From Ancylobacter pratisalsi (GTDB lineage Bacteria; Pseudomonadota; Alphaproteobacteria; Rhizobiales; Xanthobacteraceae): a stretch of DNA of 64,000 bases. Under the pieces are notes generated by a model. The model made no database searches. It was not told the origin of the DNA and saw only the letters and a program-made list of their open reading frames with translations. Shown in pieces: positions 43,693 to 52,658 of the stretch; the first letter of the stretch is position 1, and each line of letters begins with the position of its first letter. Both the position numbers and the translations under genes were made by a program. Where the stretch lies: the NCBI RefSeq assembly GCF_010669125.1, contig NZ_CP048630.1, positions 930,001 to 994,000 on the forward strand, written 5' to 3'.

Positions 43693-44499
43693 ATGGCTAC
43701 GCACACCACCCGTTCGATCGTCAAGGCGTTCGATCTGCTTCAGGTCGCCTGCCTGCTGCCGCGATCGGCGTCGCTGCGCGATGTTGCCGCGAAAGCCGAG
43801 ATTTCGGTAGCGACCGCGCATCGCATTCTATCCACCCTCAAGAACGTCGGCGCCATCCGCGTCGCCGCCGACGGCAGCTACGAGCTCGGCCAGACGCTGG
43901 CGGATCTGCGCTCACGCGACATTGTCGAGGCCGCAGCGGCGCGGCGCATCATCGACTCGCGGCTCGCCGTAACAACGCGCGCGCTCGGGACCAGCACGCG
44001 GCTGGCGACGCTCGACAGTCAACGGATGCTCCACTTCGTGGCTGGTGCGGATCGACTGGCGGATACGTCGGGGGTCTCACGCGTGGTCGGTGCGCGCTTC
44101 GAAGCGTATTTCCACGCCGCTGGGAAGCTGCTGCTTTCTGCACTGGAACCAGGTGAGGTGGGGGAATACCTTGCCGCCGCTCCGCTGGTTCCGGTCGCGG
44201 CCAAGACGATCACCAATCCCGGACGGCTGGTGGCCGAGCTTCGGCAGATCGCGCGGCTCGACTATGCTGTGGAGGACGAGGAGTTCGTCAATGGCGAGCA
44301 CGCCTTCGCGGTGCCCTTGCGCGATGACAAGGGCACACTGATCGCCGCGCTCAGCGCATCGCGGCGGCTTCCCCATGCTCAGAATACCGCCCATATCGTG
44401 CATGTCCTGCGCACCAGCGCAAATGCGCTGGCGAAGGACCTGCACGACGAACCCAAGGGCGTGCGCGCCATCGGCTGGCTCTCGGCCCAGCTGGCGTAG
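43693..44499 (+). CDS. IclR-family transcriptional regulator
   Basis: A 268-residue IclR protein starting at the ATG after GGGAGGAG; the frame is open to 43570 but that part has no homology. HTH region: SIVKAFDLLQVACLLPRSASLRDVAAKAEISVATAHRIL (read in parts). Ligand domain: HAAGKLLLSALEPGEVGEYLAA and EFVNGEHAFAVPLRDDKG. It is convergent with the HMG-CoA-lyase-family gene (12 bp apart) and probably governs that operon. It resembles the IclR at 57851 in layout and length, suggesting related regulators for the two catabolic modules. Confidence 0.93.
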   Translation: MATHTTRSIVKAFDLLQVACLLPRSASLRDVAAKAEISVATAHRILSTLKNVGAIRVAADGSYELGQTLADLRSRDIVEAAAARRIIDSRLAVTTRALGTSTRLATLDSQRMLHFVAGADRLADTSGVSRVVGARFEAYFHAAGKLLLSALEPGEVGEYLAAAPLVPVAAKTITNPGRLVAELRQIARLDYAVEDEEFVNGEHAFAVPLRDDKGTLIAALSASRRLPHAQNTAHIVHVLRTSANALAKDLHDEPKGVRAIGWLSAQLA

Positions 44500-44511
44500 G
44501 CAGGTCGTCTC

Positions 44512-45423
44512 TCAGGCGCAGGCCCGCGCCTCTCGGCCTGCCGCGACCCGGATCAGGTGACCGCCGGCCTTGCCACCCGGTAGGGCGGCCGCGTCGGCGC
44601 CCATCTCGATGAGGGTGTCGAGGTCGATGCCGGTCTGCACCGCCATCAGTTGGAACAGCCGCACGAGGTCTTCGGTCGCGACATTGCCGCTCGCACCCGG
44701 CGCGAAAGGGCAGCCGCCAAGGCCGCCAAATGCCGAGTCGAAGCTGCGCACGCCTTCGCCATAGGCAGCGACGACATTCGCCGCCCCCAGCCCGTAGGTA
44801 TCGTGGGCGTGAAACGCCCAGGCGGTCACCTGGGGAAAGGACGCCCGCGCCCGAGCGAAGAGCTGGCCGACCTGCTGCGGATGAGCGCCGCCGGTGGTGT
44901 CGCAGAAGCAGATCTCGACATGACTGCGCAGCGCGACGAGGTGGTCCACCAGGGACAGGACGGTGTCGGCCTCGACGGGCCCGGCATAGGGGCAGTGGAA
45001 TGAGGTCGCGATGGCGACGCGCACCGACACAATGTCGGGCAGCTGCGCAAGCAGGCGTTCATAGGCGTCGACGGATTCGCGCGTGGTGCGCGCGACATTC
45101 GCCCGATTATGGGCGTCGGTGGCCGACAGCACGAAGACGAGATGGCGCGCGCCGACGTCCACCGCCTCGAGGCCGCGGCGGTCATTGGGCACGAGAACTT
45201 GCGCCACCACGCCCGGGCGCCTTAGCGCGGCCGCCAGGATGGTGGGTGTGTCGGCCATTTGCGGCACCGCCCTGGCGCTCACGAGGGAACCGACCTCCAG
45301 CCGCCTCACGCCGGCCGCGACCAGACGGTCGAGCGCGGCCAGCTTCCACTCGGTCGGCACCAGCGGCCCGATGCCCTGCAGTCCGTCGCGCAGCCCGACA
45401 TCGACGATCTCCACCGTCTCCAT
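44512..45423 (-). CDS. HMG-CoA lyase-family (HMGL-like) enzyme
   Basis: A 303-residue TIM-barrel lyase of the DRE-TIM superfamily. The N-terminal VEIVDVGLRDGLQG carries the metal- and base-binding D-x-x-x-R-D motif. LEVGSLVSARAVPQMADT, FCDTTGGAHPQQV, and FHAHDTYGLGAANV provide further metal ligands; GGLGGCPFAPGASGNVATEDLV holds the catalytic cysteine loop. It should cleave a 3-hydroxyacyl-CoA to acetyl-CoA or similar plus a keto acid. It lies three bases downstream of a CoA transferase gene, so substrate activation and cleavage are encoded together. Confidence 0.93.
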   Translation of the reverse strand: METVEIVDVGLRDGLQGIGPLVPTEWKLAALDRLVAAGVRRLEVGSLVSARAVPQMADTPTILAAALRRPGVVAQVLVPNDRRGLEAVDVGARHLVFVLSATDAHNRANVARTTRESVDAYERLLAQLPDIVSVRVAIATSFHCPYAGPVEADTVLSLVDHLVALRSHVEICFCDTTGGAHPQQVGQLFARARASFPQVTAWAFHAHDTYGLGAANVVAAYGEGVRSFDSAFGGLGGCPFAPGASGNVATEDLVRLFQLMAVQTGIDLDTLIEMGADAAALPGGKAGGHLIRVAAGREARACA

Positions 45424-45426
45424 GGC

Positions 45427-46713
45427 TCAGGCTCCCGTACCGACCGTCTCGGCCTCGAAAGGCGGGACGGCGGCCGGCGCCGGGCCGCCGACGATTCCTC
45501 CGGCGCGCAGTTCCGCCATTTCCGCCGCATCGATTCCGAGGAGATGGGAAAGCACCGCGGCGCTGTCGGCACCGAGCAGCGGCGCCGTGCGCGTCACATG
45601 GCCCGGGGTCCGCGAGAGCCGCGGCGCGACGTTCTGCATAGCGAGCTCGCCCAATATCGGGTCGGCAATACGGGTGATCGCCTCGCGGGCGGCGAAATGC
45701 GGGTCCGCCAGCATGTCGGGAGCGCTATAGATGCGCCCGGCCGGCACGCCGTTGCTCTCCAGAAGGGTTTCCAGCTCGGCGATGGCCATGGTGCCACTCC
45801 AATCCGCGATGAGCTGGTCGAGCTCGACCTGGTTCTCGCCCCGCGCCGTGTGGGTTGCGTAGCGCGGATCATCCGCGAGCGCGGCCCGGCCCATGGCCTG
45901 GCACAGGCGCCGGAATACCGTGTCCTGGTTGGCGGCGATCAGGATCTCCGTCCCGTCGCGGGTCGGATAGGCGTTGGATGGCGCGATGTTGGGAAGCGAG
46001 GAGCCGGAGCGCCGGCGCACATAGCCGGCGGCGGCATATTCGGTGACAAGGTTCTCCGTCATGGCGAGCACGGCTTCGTAGATCGCGCTGTCCACCACCT
46101 GGCCGCAGCCGGTCCTGGCGCGCGCATGCAGGGCGATCAGCGCGCCAATGCAGCCGAAGGTCCCAGCGAGGCTGTCGCCGATGGAGAAGCCGACCCGGCT
46201 CGGCGGGCGGTCAGGCTCGCCGCAGACATAGCGCAGGCCGCCCATCGCCTCGCCGATGGCGCCATATCCCGCCCGCCGGGCATAAGGACCGGTCTGGCCG
46301 AAGCCGGAGACGCGCACCATGACGAGGCCGGGATTGAGCGCGGCCAGCGCGTCATAGCCGAGCCCCCAGCGCTCCATGGTGCCTGGGCGGAAATTCTCCA
46401 CTACCACATCCGCCGTGCCGATCAGCCGACGAGCCAGTTCCTGGCCTTTCGGCTGGCGCAGGTCGAGCGTCACCGACTTCTTGCCGCGGGCGATCACAGG
46501 GAACCATAGCGAGCGGCCATGCGGCTTCTCGCGCCCCCATTCGCGCATAGGGTCGCCGCCGTCGGGCTGCTCGATCTTGATCACCTCGGCGCCGAAATCC
46601 GCGAGCAGCTGTCCGCAGAACGGACCCGCGATGAGCTGCCCCATCTCGATGACGCGGATATCGGAGAGCGGCCCCTGAGCGGTCTTGTTCAACATCTGAT
46701 CGTGTTCCTTCAT
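45427..46713 (-). CDS. CaiB/BaiF-type (family III) CoA transferase
   Basis: A 428-residue class III CoA transferase: LSDIRVIEMGQLIAGPFCGQLLADFGAEVIKIEQP (read in parts), a catalytic aspartate in GQVVDSAIYEAV, VENFRPGTMERWGLGYDAL, and VSGFGQTGPYARRAGYGAI. The ATG at 46711-46713 overlaps the TRAP permease stop (ATGA), which is the preferred start; a second ATG six codons later is possible. The frame is open much further upstream, but that is antisense to the permease gene. It moves CoA from a donor such as succinyl-CoA to the imported carboxylate. Confidence 0.94.
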   Translation of the reverse strand: MKEHDQMLNKTAQGPLSDIRVIEMGQLIAGPFCGQLLADFGAEVIKIEQPDGGDPMREWGREKPHGRSLWFPVIARGKKSVTLDLRQPKGQELARRLIGTADVVVENFRPGTMERWGLGYDALAALNPGLVMVRVSGFGQTGPYARRAGYGAIGEAMGGLRYVCGEPDRPPSRVGFSIGDSLAGTFGCIGALIALHARARTGCGQVVDSAIYEAVLAMTENLVTEYAAAGYVRRRSGSSLPNIAPSNAYPTRDGTEILIAANQDTVFRRLCQAMGRAALADDPRYATHTARGENQVELDQLIADWSGTMAIAELETLLESNGVPAGRIYSAPDMLADPHFAAREAITRIADPILGELAMQNVAPRLSRTPGHVTRTAPLLGADSAAVLSHLLGIDAAEMAELRAGGIVGGPAPAAVPPFEAETVGTGA

Positions 46714-48617
46714 CGGGGGAGGAAGCCAATGGAAATCCAGGGCACGGCGGCGACGATGAAGATGCCAAGCACGAGCACGCCGAGATAAGGCCAGATGCGC
46801 AGCATGCCTTCGCCGGGATCGATCCGGGCGATGGCGCAGGCCGTGTAGTAGCCGACCCCGAACGGCGGCATGTAGAGGCCGACGCCCATCGCCAGCACCG
46901 CCACTAGCGCGTATTGCACGTCGTGGATGCCGAGCGAGCGAGCGATGGGGAACAGCAGAGGCCCGAAGATCACCAGCGCCGGTATGCCCTCCAGCACGCT
47001 GCCGGAGACGATGAACACCACGATGGAGATCGCCCAGAAGCTGGTTGCGCCGCCGGGGAGTGTGGCGATAGCGCTCGCCAGGTCCTGCGAAAAGCCGGTC
47101 TGGGTGAGCGCCCAGGAGACTGCGTTGGCGGCGCCGAGGATGATCATGATGGCGCCGGACAACGCGGCCGTGTCCTGCATGAGCCGATAGGCCTGGCGGG
47201 GATCGAAGCGCCGGACCGCCACCGCGAACAGCGCGATGTAGAGGATGCCGATGGTGGCGACCTCGGTCGCGGTGGCGATCCCCTCGACCACTGCCGTGCG
47301 GATGATGACCGGCAGGACCAGTCCCGGCAGGGCGGCTGCGAAGGTCTTGAACACGGCGCCCCAGGTGGCTCTTTCGATGGTGGCGATGTCGCTGCGCCCG
47401 GCATTGATCCAGGCCACCACGCACATCAGCAGCGCCAGCACCGCCGCGGGAAGCAGGCCGCCGGTGAACAGCGCGCCGATCGACACACCGGCGATGACGC
47501 CGATGGTGATCAGCACGAGGCTCGGCGGAATGGTCTCCGACATCGCGCTGGCCCCGGCGAGCAGCGAGACCAGTTCGCTGTCGGGCACGCCGCGCTTTCG
47601 CATCTCCGGCACCAGAGCGGGGGCGATGGCGGCCATGTCGGCGGCCTTGGCGCCCGATATGCCGGAGACGAGATACATCGCCCCGAGCAGGACATAGGAC
47701 AGGCCGCCCCTGAGATGGCCGACCAGCGCGGCGAGGAAGGCAATGAGGCTGCGCGCCATGCCGGTCATCTCGAACAGCAGCCCCAGCGCGACGAACATCG
47801 GCACCGAGAGCAGGATCATGTGCGACATGCCGGCTTCGAACCGTCCCGATACGATGCTCAGCGGTAGCTCGGTCGCCCAGGCGAGGTAGGTCAGCGCGGT
47901 CAGACCGAAGGAGATGGCGATGGGCACGCCGATCAGTACCATCGTCCCGCCCGCGCCGAGGAAGAAGATGATCAGGTCGTGCCGCCCGTCGGTGAGCCGG
48001 CTCGCCGCCAGGATCACGGCCAGCGCCGCTAGGGTGCAGCCGAGCGCGATGGCCAGCGCCCGCCAATGCTCGCGGGCGACGTTCAGCAGCTGCGACAGGC
48101 AGATGATCGCCATCATGACGAGACCGATGCCGACCGACGCGGATTTCCAGCCTTCGGAGATGTTCAGCACGGGATTGGTCGCGTAGGTCGCATCCTGCGC
48201 GTGCTCGAAGGCATAGACCGACAGCCAAGCGAGGAAGCCGAAGGTCAGCAGCAGGGTCGAGATCCGCAGCACGCGCTTGGCCTCTCCCTCCAGGCGGCTT
48301 TCGAGCGCGGTCAGCCGCAGATGCTGCGAACGGGCGAGTGCAATGGTCGAGCCGAGCATGGTTAGCCAGACGAAGAGCAGCGACGCCAGCTCGTCCGACC
48401 AGGCAAGCGGGGTATGGAAGATGTAGCGCGCGGTCACGCCGGCCAGCAGCAGGGTGATCTCGGCAATGACCATGAGCGCGGCCGCGTGCTCAGCCACGAG
48501 GAGGACCGTCGCCGCCAGCCTCGCGAACACTCCGCCCGCCGTCAGGGCCTTGGCGACGGAGATATCCGCCGGCCGCGGCGCGGGGAAGCCTCGGCGACCT
48601 TCGGTCTGCGCATCCAT
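46710..48617 (-). CDS. TRAP transporter permease, fused small and large subunits (DctQ-DctM)
   Basis: A 635-residue membrane protein. The first 190 residues are DctQ-like with four spans (ITLLLAGVTARYIFHTPLAWSDE). The remainder is a DctM-type domain with about 12 spans (GVPIAISFGLTALTYLA, SGISGAKAADMAAIAPALVPEM, AGASAMSETIPPSLVLITIG, YMPPFGVGYYTACAIA). The fusion gives a one-polypeptide TRAP channel that uses the ion gradient. The start at 48617 gives MDAQTEGRRG; a longer frame to 48935 is antisense to the binding-protein leader region. The operon order is permease, CoA transferase, lyase. Confidence 0.93.
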   Translation of the reverse strand: MDAQTEGRRGFPAPRPADISVAKALTAGGVFARLAATVLLVAEHAAALMVIAEITLLLAGVTARYIFHTPLAWSDELASLLFVWLTMLGSTIALARSQHLRLTALESRLEGEAKRVLRISTLLLTFGFLAWLSVYAFEHAQDATYATNPVLNISEGWKSASVGIGLVMMAIICLSQLLNVAREHWRALAIALGCTLAALAVILAASRLTDGRHDLIIFFLGAGGTMVLIGVPIAISFGLTALTYLAWATELPLSIVSGRFEAGMSHMILLSVPMFVALGLLFEMTGMARSLIAFLAALVGHLRGGLSYVLLGAMYLVSGISGAKAADMAAIAPALVPEMRKRGVPDSELVSLLAGASAMSETIPPSLVLITIGVIAGVSIGALFTGGLLPAAVLALLMCVVAWINAGRSDIATIERATWGAVFKTFAAALPGLVLPVIIRTAVVEGIATATEVATIGILYIALFAVAVRRFDPRQAYRLMQDTAALSGAIMIILGAANAVSWALTQTGFSQDLASAIATLPGGATSFWAISIVVFIVSGSVLEGIPALVIFGPLLFPIARSLGIHDVQYALVAVLAMGVGLYMPPFGVGYYTACAIARIDPGEGMLRIWPYLGVLVLGIFIVAAVPWISIGFLPR

Positions 48618-48828
48618 TCCCGCTTTCCTCCCGCTCGACACCAGCATGCTTGGGCCGGCAGAGGTAAACGGCGCCGGCGGGCCCAAACAACCGCCGGCTG
48701 GCCGGCATCTCATCTTGTGGAACGCCCGCGGCATTCCGATTGCGGCGACGAGGGCGGCCTCTAGCCTCCGCAACGTCCGAAGACGCCCGCACAAAGGCGT
48801 CCGGAGCGGAGCGACAGGGAGACCCTCC

Positions 48829-49863
48829 ATGACCAGCCTTTCGACCAGCCTTTCGAAGGCACGCATTTCGAGGCGAGGCTTCATCGCCGGCTCGTCCGCC
48901 ACCATCTTCGCCGGCCTATCGGTCGGGCGCGCCATCGGCGCCGAGTTCAGCTACAAGCTCGCAACGGACATGCCACTGTCCGACCCGATGAATGTCCGCT
49001 TCACGGCGGCGATCGAGGCGATCGCCCGCGACACCGACGGCCGGCTGGCGATCCGCCTGTTCCCCAACAGCCAGCTCGGCACCATCAGCGAGGAGCTCGA
49101 CCAGGTGCGCAGCGGCGCGCTGGAGTTCTATTGCTGCGGCTATGGCAACCAGATGCCGATCGCCCCGCTCGCCGGCATCAATTCGCTAGCCTTCGCATGG
49201 TCGGGCTATGACCGGATCTGGCCGGCAATGGACGGTGAGCTCGGCGCCTTCCTCGCTGCTGAAGTGGCGAAGACCGGCACCATCCTCCACGTCGCCAAGC
49301 CAATGAATGTCGGCTTCCGCCAGATCACCTCCGGGGCTCGGGCCATCGTCGAGCCGGCCGACCTGAAGGGCATGAAGATCCGCGTGCCGCCGGCGCCGAT
49401 CCTCGTAACGCTGTTCACCTCGCTTGGTGCCTCGCCGACCAGCCTCAGCTATGGCGAGCTCTATCCCGCCCTGCAGACCGGCCTTGTGGACGGCTCGGAC
49501 AACCCCTTGTGGACGCTGAACGCGATGCGCGTCTACGAGGTGCAGCGCCACGTCACCATCACCAATCACAGCTGGGATGCCTTCGTGCCCGTCGCCAACC
49601 GGCGCGCCTGGAGCCGGCTGCCCGCCGATGTGCAGGACATCGTGACGCGGCGCTTCACCGAAGCCGCCCTCGGGCAGCGCGAGGACATCGCCAAGGAGGA
49701 GGCCGAGGCCGAGCGCTCGCTGATCGCCCACGGCATCACCATTCACCGCCCGACGGACGGCTTGTTCAAGGACGCCCTGTCGCGCACCGCCTATTACCCG
49801 ACCTGGCGCGAGAAGATCGGCCCGGCCGGCTGGGCGGTGCTGCAGAAAACCGCGCGCGTTTAG
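48829..49863 (+). CDS. TRAP transporter substrate-binding protein, DctP family, Tat-exported
   Basis: A 344-residue periplasmic protein. The N-terminus has a twin-arginine signal (SRRGFIAGSSATIFAGLSVG), so it is folded before export. The DctP fold shows PLSDPMNVRFTAAIEAIA, RLAIRLFPNSQLGTISEELDQVRSGALEF (read in parts), LKGMKIRVPPAPILVTLFTSLGA and GELYPALQTGLVDGSDNP, the ligand-gripping helix region. It is divergent from the fused permease, 211 bp apart, sharing a promoter region. The ligand is probably an organic acid. Confidence 0.94.
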   Translation: MTSLSTSLSKARISRRGFIAGSSATIFAGLSVGRAIGAEFSYKLATDMPLSDPMNVRFTAAIEAIARDTDGRLAIRLFPNSQLGTISEELDQVRSGALEFYCCGYGNQMPIAPLAGINSLAFAWSGYDRIWPAMDGELGAFLAAEVAKTGTILHVAKPMNVGFRQITSGARAIVEPADLKGMKIRVPPAPILVTLFTSLGASPTSLSYGELYPALQTGLVDGSDNPLWTLNAMRVYEVQRHVTITNHSWDAFVPVANRRAWSRLPADVQDIVTRRFTEAALGQREDIAKEEAEAERSLIAHGITIHRPTDGLFKDALSRTAYYPTWREKIGPAGWAVLQKTARV

Positions 49864-49997
49864 GCGGCGTCCCGCACTGTGAGACGCCCTCCTTCGCCAG
49901 TTGAGCCCCGCCGCCCGGCGGGGGACAGTCGAGAAACGTTCAAATCCATTACGTCAATCGGCCTCTGCCGAGACAAAACAAAGGTGAGGAAGCTATC

Positions 49998-51008
49998 ATG
50001 CATGACGATTACTTCATATTCGACAACGTAATTCATATGTTCGACAACAGGCCGTCGAACAAGCTGGGCGAGGAAGGCCGGAAGATCGTCGATTCGATCT
50101 GGGGCGCCGCTAAGCTGTTCTCCAAGGGTCCCTATACCGCGCACCCCACCTTCGGTGATGACTATATCGAGATCGAGGAAGCCTATCGCATCCTGTTCGA
50201 GGCGTCGGACACCGACATGGCGGTGGCGCAGACCGTGCCGCTGATGGGCTGGTTCAAGGAGGGTTTCTCGCCGGCGCGAGCCAACCATGCCCTGGCCAAG
50301 GCCTATCCCGACCGCGTGGTGTTCTGCGGCGGCGTCGATCCGCTCTATCACGGCTCGCACGGCGCGCTCGCCGAGATGCAGCGCCAGAAGGAGGAGTGGA
50401 ACGCGGTCAGCTTCAAGTTCTACCAGTCGCAGCTCAACGGCGCCGTCTGGAAGGCGGACGACCGCTACATCGCCTATCCACTGTGGGAGAAGGCGCTCGA
50501 GCTCGGCGTGACCAGCGTGCAGTTCCACAAGGGATTGCCCTTCGGGCGCCAGCTGCTCGACCACCAGCGCCCCAACGACATCGAGCAGGCGGCGATCGAC
50601 TTTCCCGAGCTGACCTTCATCATCCACCATCTCGGCATGCCGTTCGTCGACGACACGGTGAACATCGCCTCCCGCCATCCCAATGTGTGGATCGCGCTGT
50701 CAGCCTGGATCAACCTCTATCCGATCCAGCCGCGCGTCATGCTCGACATGCTCGGCAAGTGCCTGATGCTGGTCGGCGAGGATCGGCTGCTCTACGGCTC
50801 CGAGGCGTTCGTGTGGCCGAGCCTGCAGCCCTATATCGAGGCCTTCGCCAAGCTCGAAATGCCCGAGGACCTACAGGAAGGCTACGGCTATCCGCAGATC
50901 ACCCGCCAGGCCAAGCGCAAGATGTTCGGCGAGAACCAGGCCCGGCTGTTCGGCATCGACGTCGAGCAGAAGAAGCGGGAACTGGCCGGAAAGGCCGCGG
51001 CCGAATGA
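49998..51008 (+). CDS. Amidohydrolase-family (Amidohydro_2, ACMSD-like) protein
   Basis: A 336-residue TIM-barrel protein of the amidohydrolase-related family (ACMSD, gamma-resorcylate decarboxylase, lactonases). DNVIHMFDN replaces the usual H-x-H with H-M-F. VQFHKGLPFGR and IIHHLGMPFVDD supply later histidines. LLYGSEAFVWPS has Glu where the catalytic Asp normally is, so metal binding may be altered. It overlaps the NifU-like gene as ATGA and leads an operon through 53569. It could decarboxylate or hydrolyse an organic acid imported by the TRAP system. Confidence 0.85.
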   Translation: MHDDYFIFDNVIHMFDNRPSNKLGEEGRKIVDSIWGAAKLFSKGPYTAHPTFGDDYIEIEEAYRILFEASDTDMAVAQTVPLMGWFKEGFSPARANHALAKAYPDRVVFCGGVDPLYHGSHGALAEMQRQKEEWNAVSFKFYQSQLNGAVWKADDRYIAYPLWEKALELGVTSVQFHKGLPFGRQLLDHQRPNDIEQAAIDFPELTFIIHHLGMPFVDDTVNIASRHPNVWIALSAWINLYPIQPRVMLDMLGKCLMLVGEDRLLYGSEAFVWPSLQPYIEAFAKLEMPEDLQEGYGYPQITRQAKRKMFGENQARLFGIDVEQKKRELAGKAAAE

Positions 51009-51331
51009 GCGGGCTGTCATTCGACATCGCTGCCTCCGGCACGGACGACGCGCCGGCCCCGGATGCCCGCCAGGTGCTGGAGGCGCTCGACGAAGTGCGC
51101 CGGCGCATCCGGGCGCATGCCGGCGATATCGAGGTCGTCTCGATCTCTGCGGATCGCGAGGTGACACTCGCCTTCACGGGAACCTGCGTCGCCTGCCCGG
51201 CGCAGGCCATGACCGTTGGCGCCGCGGTGCTGCCGGCGGTCGAGAAGCTGGCGGGCGTACGAACCGTGTCCGTGCAGGGCATGACGGTCTCGCCCGCTAG
51301 CGTCCGGCGCATCCGCGCCATGTTCGGCTGA
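51005..51331 (+). CDS. NifU C-terminal-domain-like Fe-S protein
   Basis: A 108-residue protein matching the NifU C-terminal (Nfu) domain: VLEALDEVRRRIRAHAGDIEVVSI, then FTGTCVACPAQAMT with the cluster-binding C-x-x-C, and AVLPAVEKLAGVRTV. Nfu domains bind or transfer a [4Fe-4S] cluster between two subunits. Its ATG overlaps the amidohydrolase stop. A dedicated cluster carrier inside a catabolic operon is unusual and implies a partner needing iron, perhaps the MBL-fold proteins downstream. Confidence 0.85.
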   Translation: MSGLSFDIAASGTDDAPAPDARQVLEALDEVRRRIRAHAGDIEVVSISADREVTLAFTGTCVACPAQAMTVGAAVLPAVEKLAGVRTVSVQGMTVSPASVRRIRAMFG

Positions 51332-51360
51332 CCGCCCTTTCGTTCACAAGGAAACAGATA

Positions 51361-51789
51361 ATGGCCAGCATTTCCGTGCGGACCATCGACGCCGCGACGG
51401 CGGTCAAGGCGGCGCAGGCCGCCGAGGAGAAGGCGAAGGAGATCGGCATCGCCGTCTGCATCGCCGTCTACGACAGCTCGTCGCAGCTGAAAGCCTATCT
51501 GCGCATGGATGGCGCGCCGATGCTGGCGCGCGATATCGCCGAGGACAAGGCGCACACCTCGGCCAGCTTCCGTTCGCCGACGCATGGCCTGTTCGACTGG
51601 ATCTCCAAGGACCCGCCGCTCATGGCCGGGATCACTCAATATCCGCGCTTCATCGTGTTCGGCGGCGGCTATCCGATCGTCGAGGATGGCGAGCTGATCG
51701 GCTCCATCGGCATCAGCGGCGGCCATTACAGCCAGGACATGGAGTGCTGCAAGGCGGGGCTGGCCGCCATCGGCTGCGGGGCCGAGTGA
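51361..51789 (+). CDS. GlcG/HbpS-like protein
   Basis: A 142-residue protein of the HbpS/GlcG family: AEEKAKEIGIAVCIAVYDSSSQLKAYLRMDGAPMLARDIAEDKAHTSA (read in parts), FGGGYPIVEDGELIGSIGISGGH. HbpS binds haem or cobalamin and iron; GlcG-like members occur in many catabolic operons with no defined activity, and some act as chaperones or isomerases. It lies between the NifU-like and MBL-fold genes, 29 and 68 bp away. The iron-binding record of the family fits the metal theme of the operon. Confidence 0.9.
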   Translation: MASISVRTIDAATAVKAAQAAEEKAKEIGIAVCIAVYDSSSQLKAYLRMDGAPMLARDIAEDKAHTSASFRSPTHGLFDWISKDPPLMAGITQYPRFIVFGGGYPIVEDGELIGSIGISGGHYSQDMECCKAGLAAIGCGAE

Positions 51790-51857
51790 GCGGGGACTGG
51801 GCCGAACCCGAGCGGGGCGCATTCCCGCGCCCCGCCCGACGCACCGGGGAGACAACA

Positions 51858-52658
51858 ATGACCACCAAGCATGCCGACGCGCCGTCCGGGCACTTTCCAC
51901 GGGTCCTGAGCCCGAGCCTGCTGTGGACCGGCGGCTGCCTCGACATCCTCTATCACGACCGGGTGGTGCATTCGCACGTCTGCACCTATCTCGTCCGCGG
52001 CTCCGACAAGACCCTGCTGGTGGATACCGGCAACGCCGCCGACTGGGTGCGGGTGGAGAAGGACGTTGAGCGGTTCCTCGACGGACGGCCGCTTGACTAT
52101 ATTTTCCCCACTCATGGCGAACTGCCCCATTGCGGGCTGTTCCAGCAATGGATGCGCAAATATCCCGAGGCCATTGCCGTGGGAAAGCTGCGCGACTTCC
52201 TGCTCTACTATCCGGAATTCGCCGGCCGCATGCGCCATGTCGATGTCGGCGACGCGGTGGATCTGGGCGATCGCCGGATCGTGTTCGTTCCGCCGGTCTG
52301 GCGCGACCTCAAAGACACGCTGTGGGCCTTCGACACCGCCGAGCGCACGCTGTTCGTGTCCGATGCCTTCGCCTATCTACACTATCACGAGGACAATCAC
52401 TGCGATTTCCTGACCAGCGAGCAGCCGCTGCCGGACCTGCGCATGATCCAGTTCTTCAACGAGCGGGCGATGTACTGGACCCGCCACACCGATCCCGTGC
52501 ACAGCTATGCCGACATCGACGAGATGCTGCGCGAGCTGCGGCCACAGCTAATCGCCACCGCCCATGGCGGGGTCGTCGATGTGTGCGAGGACATGCTGCC
52601 TTTGGTGAAGCAGGGCATGAGCGTGCGCGGGCTGCAGCTCGCCGAGGAGACGCGATGA
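51858..52658 (+). CDS. Metallo-beta-lactamase-fold protein, H-x-E-x-x-H type (pair 1, member A)
   Basis: A 266-residue MBL-fold protein of the flavodiiron/ODP type. TYLVRGSDKTLLVDTGNA is the first strand-turn. IFPTHGELPHCGLF gives H-x-E-x-x-H in place of H-x-E-x-D-H. TLFVSDAFAYLHYHED keeps the bridging Asp, and ATAHGGVVD the last histidine; the usual mid-domain histidine is replaced (VPPVWRDLKDTLW). No flavodoxin domain follows. The gene ends in ATGA overlap with member B. A diiron or mononuclear iron site is possible; the reaction is unknown. Confidence 0.85.
   Translation: MTTKHADAPSGHFPRVLSPSLLWTGGCLDILYHDRVVHSHVCTYLVRGSDKTLLVDTGNAADWVRVEKDVERFLDGRPLDYIFPTHGELPHCGLFQQWMRKYPEAIAVGKLRDFLLYYPEFAGRMRHVDVGDAVDLGDRRIVFVPPVWRDLKDTLWAFDTAERTLFVSDAFAYLHYHEDNHCDFLTSEQPLPDLRMIQFFNERAMYWTRHTDPVHSYADIDEMLRELRPQLIATAHGGVVDVCEDMLPLVKQGMSVRGLQLAEETR

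Noticed and set aside
45427..48228. Minus-strand open frame of 933 codons covering the CoA transferase and much of the TRAP permease region
   Set aside because: Only the part below 46713 has CoA-transferase homology; the rest is the permease gene read in the wrong frame, low in hydrophobic spans and rich in Arg/Gly/Pro.
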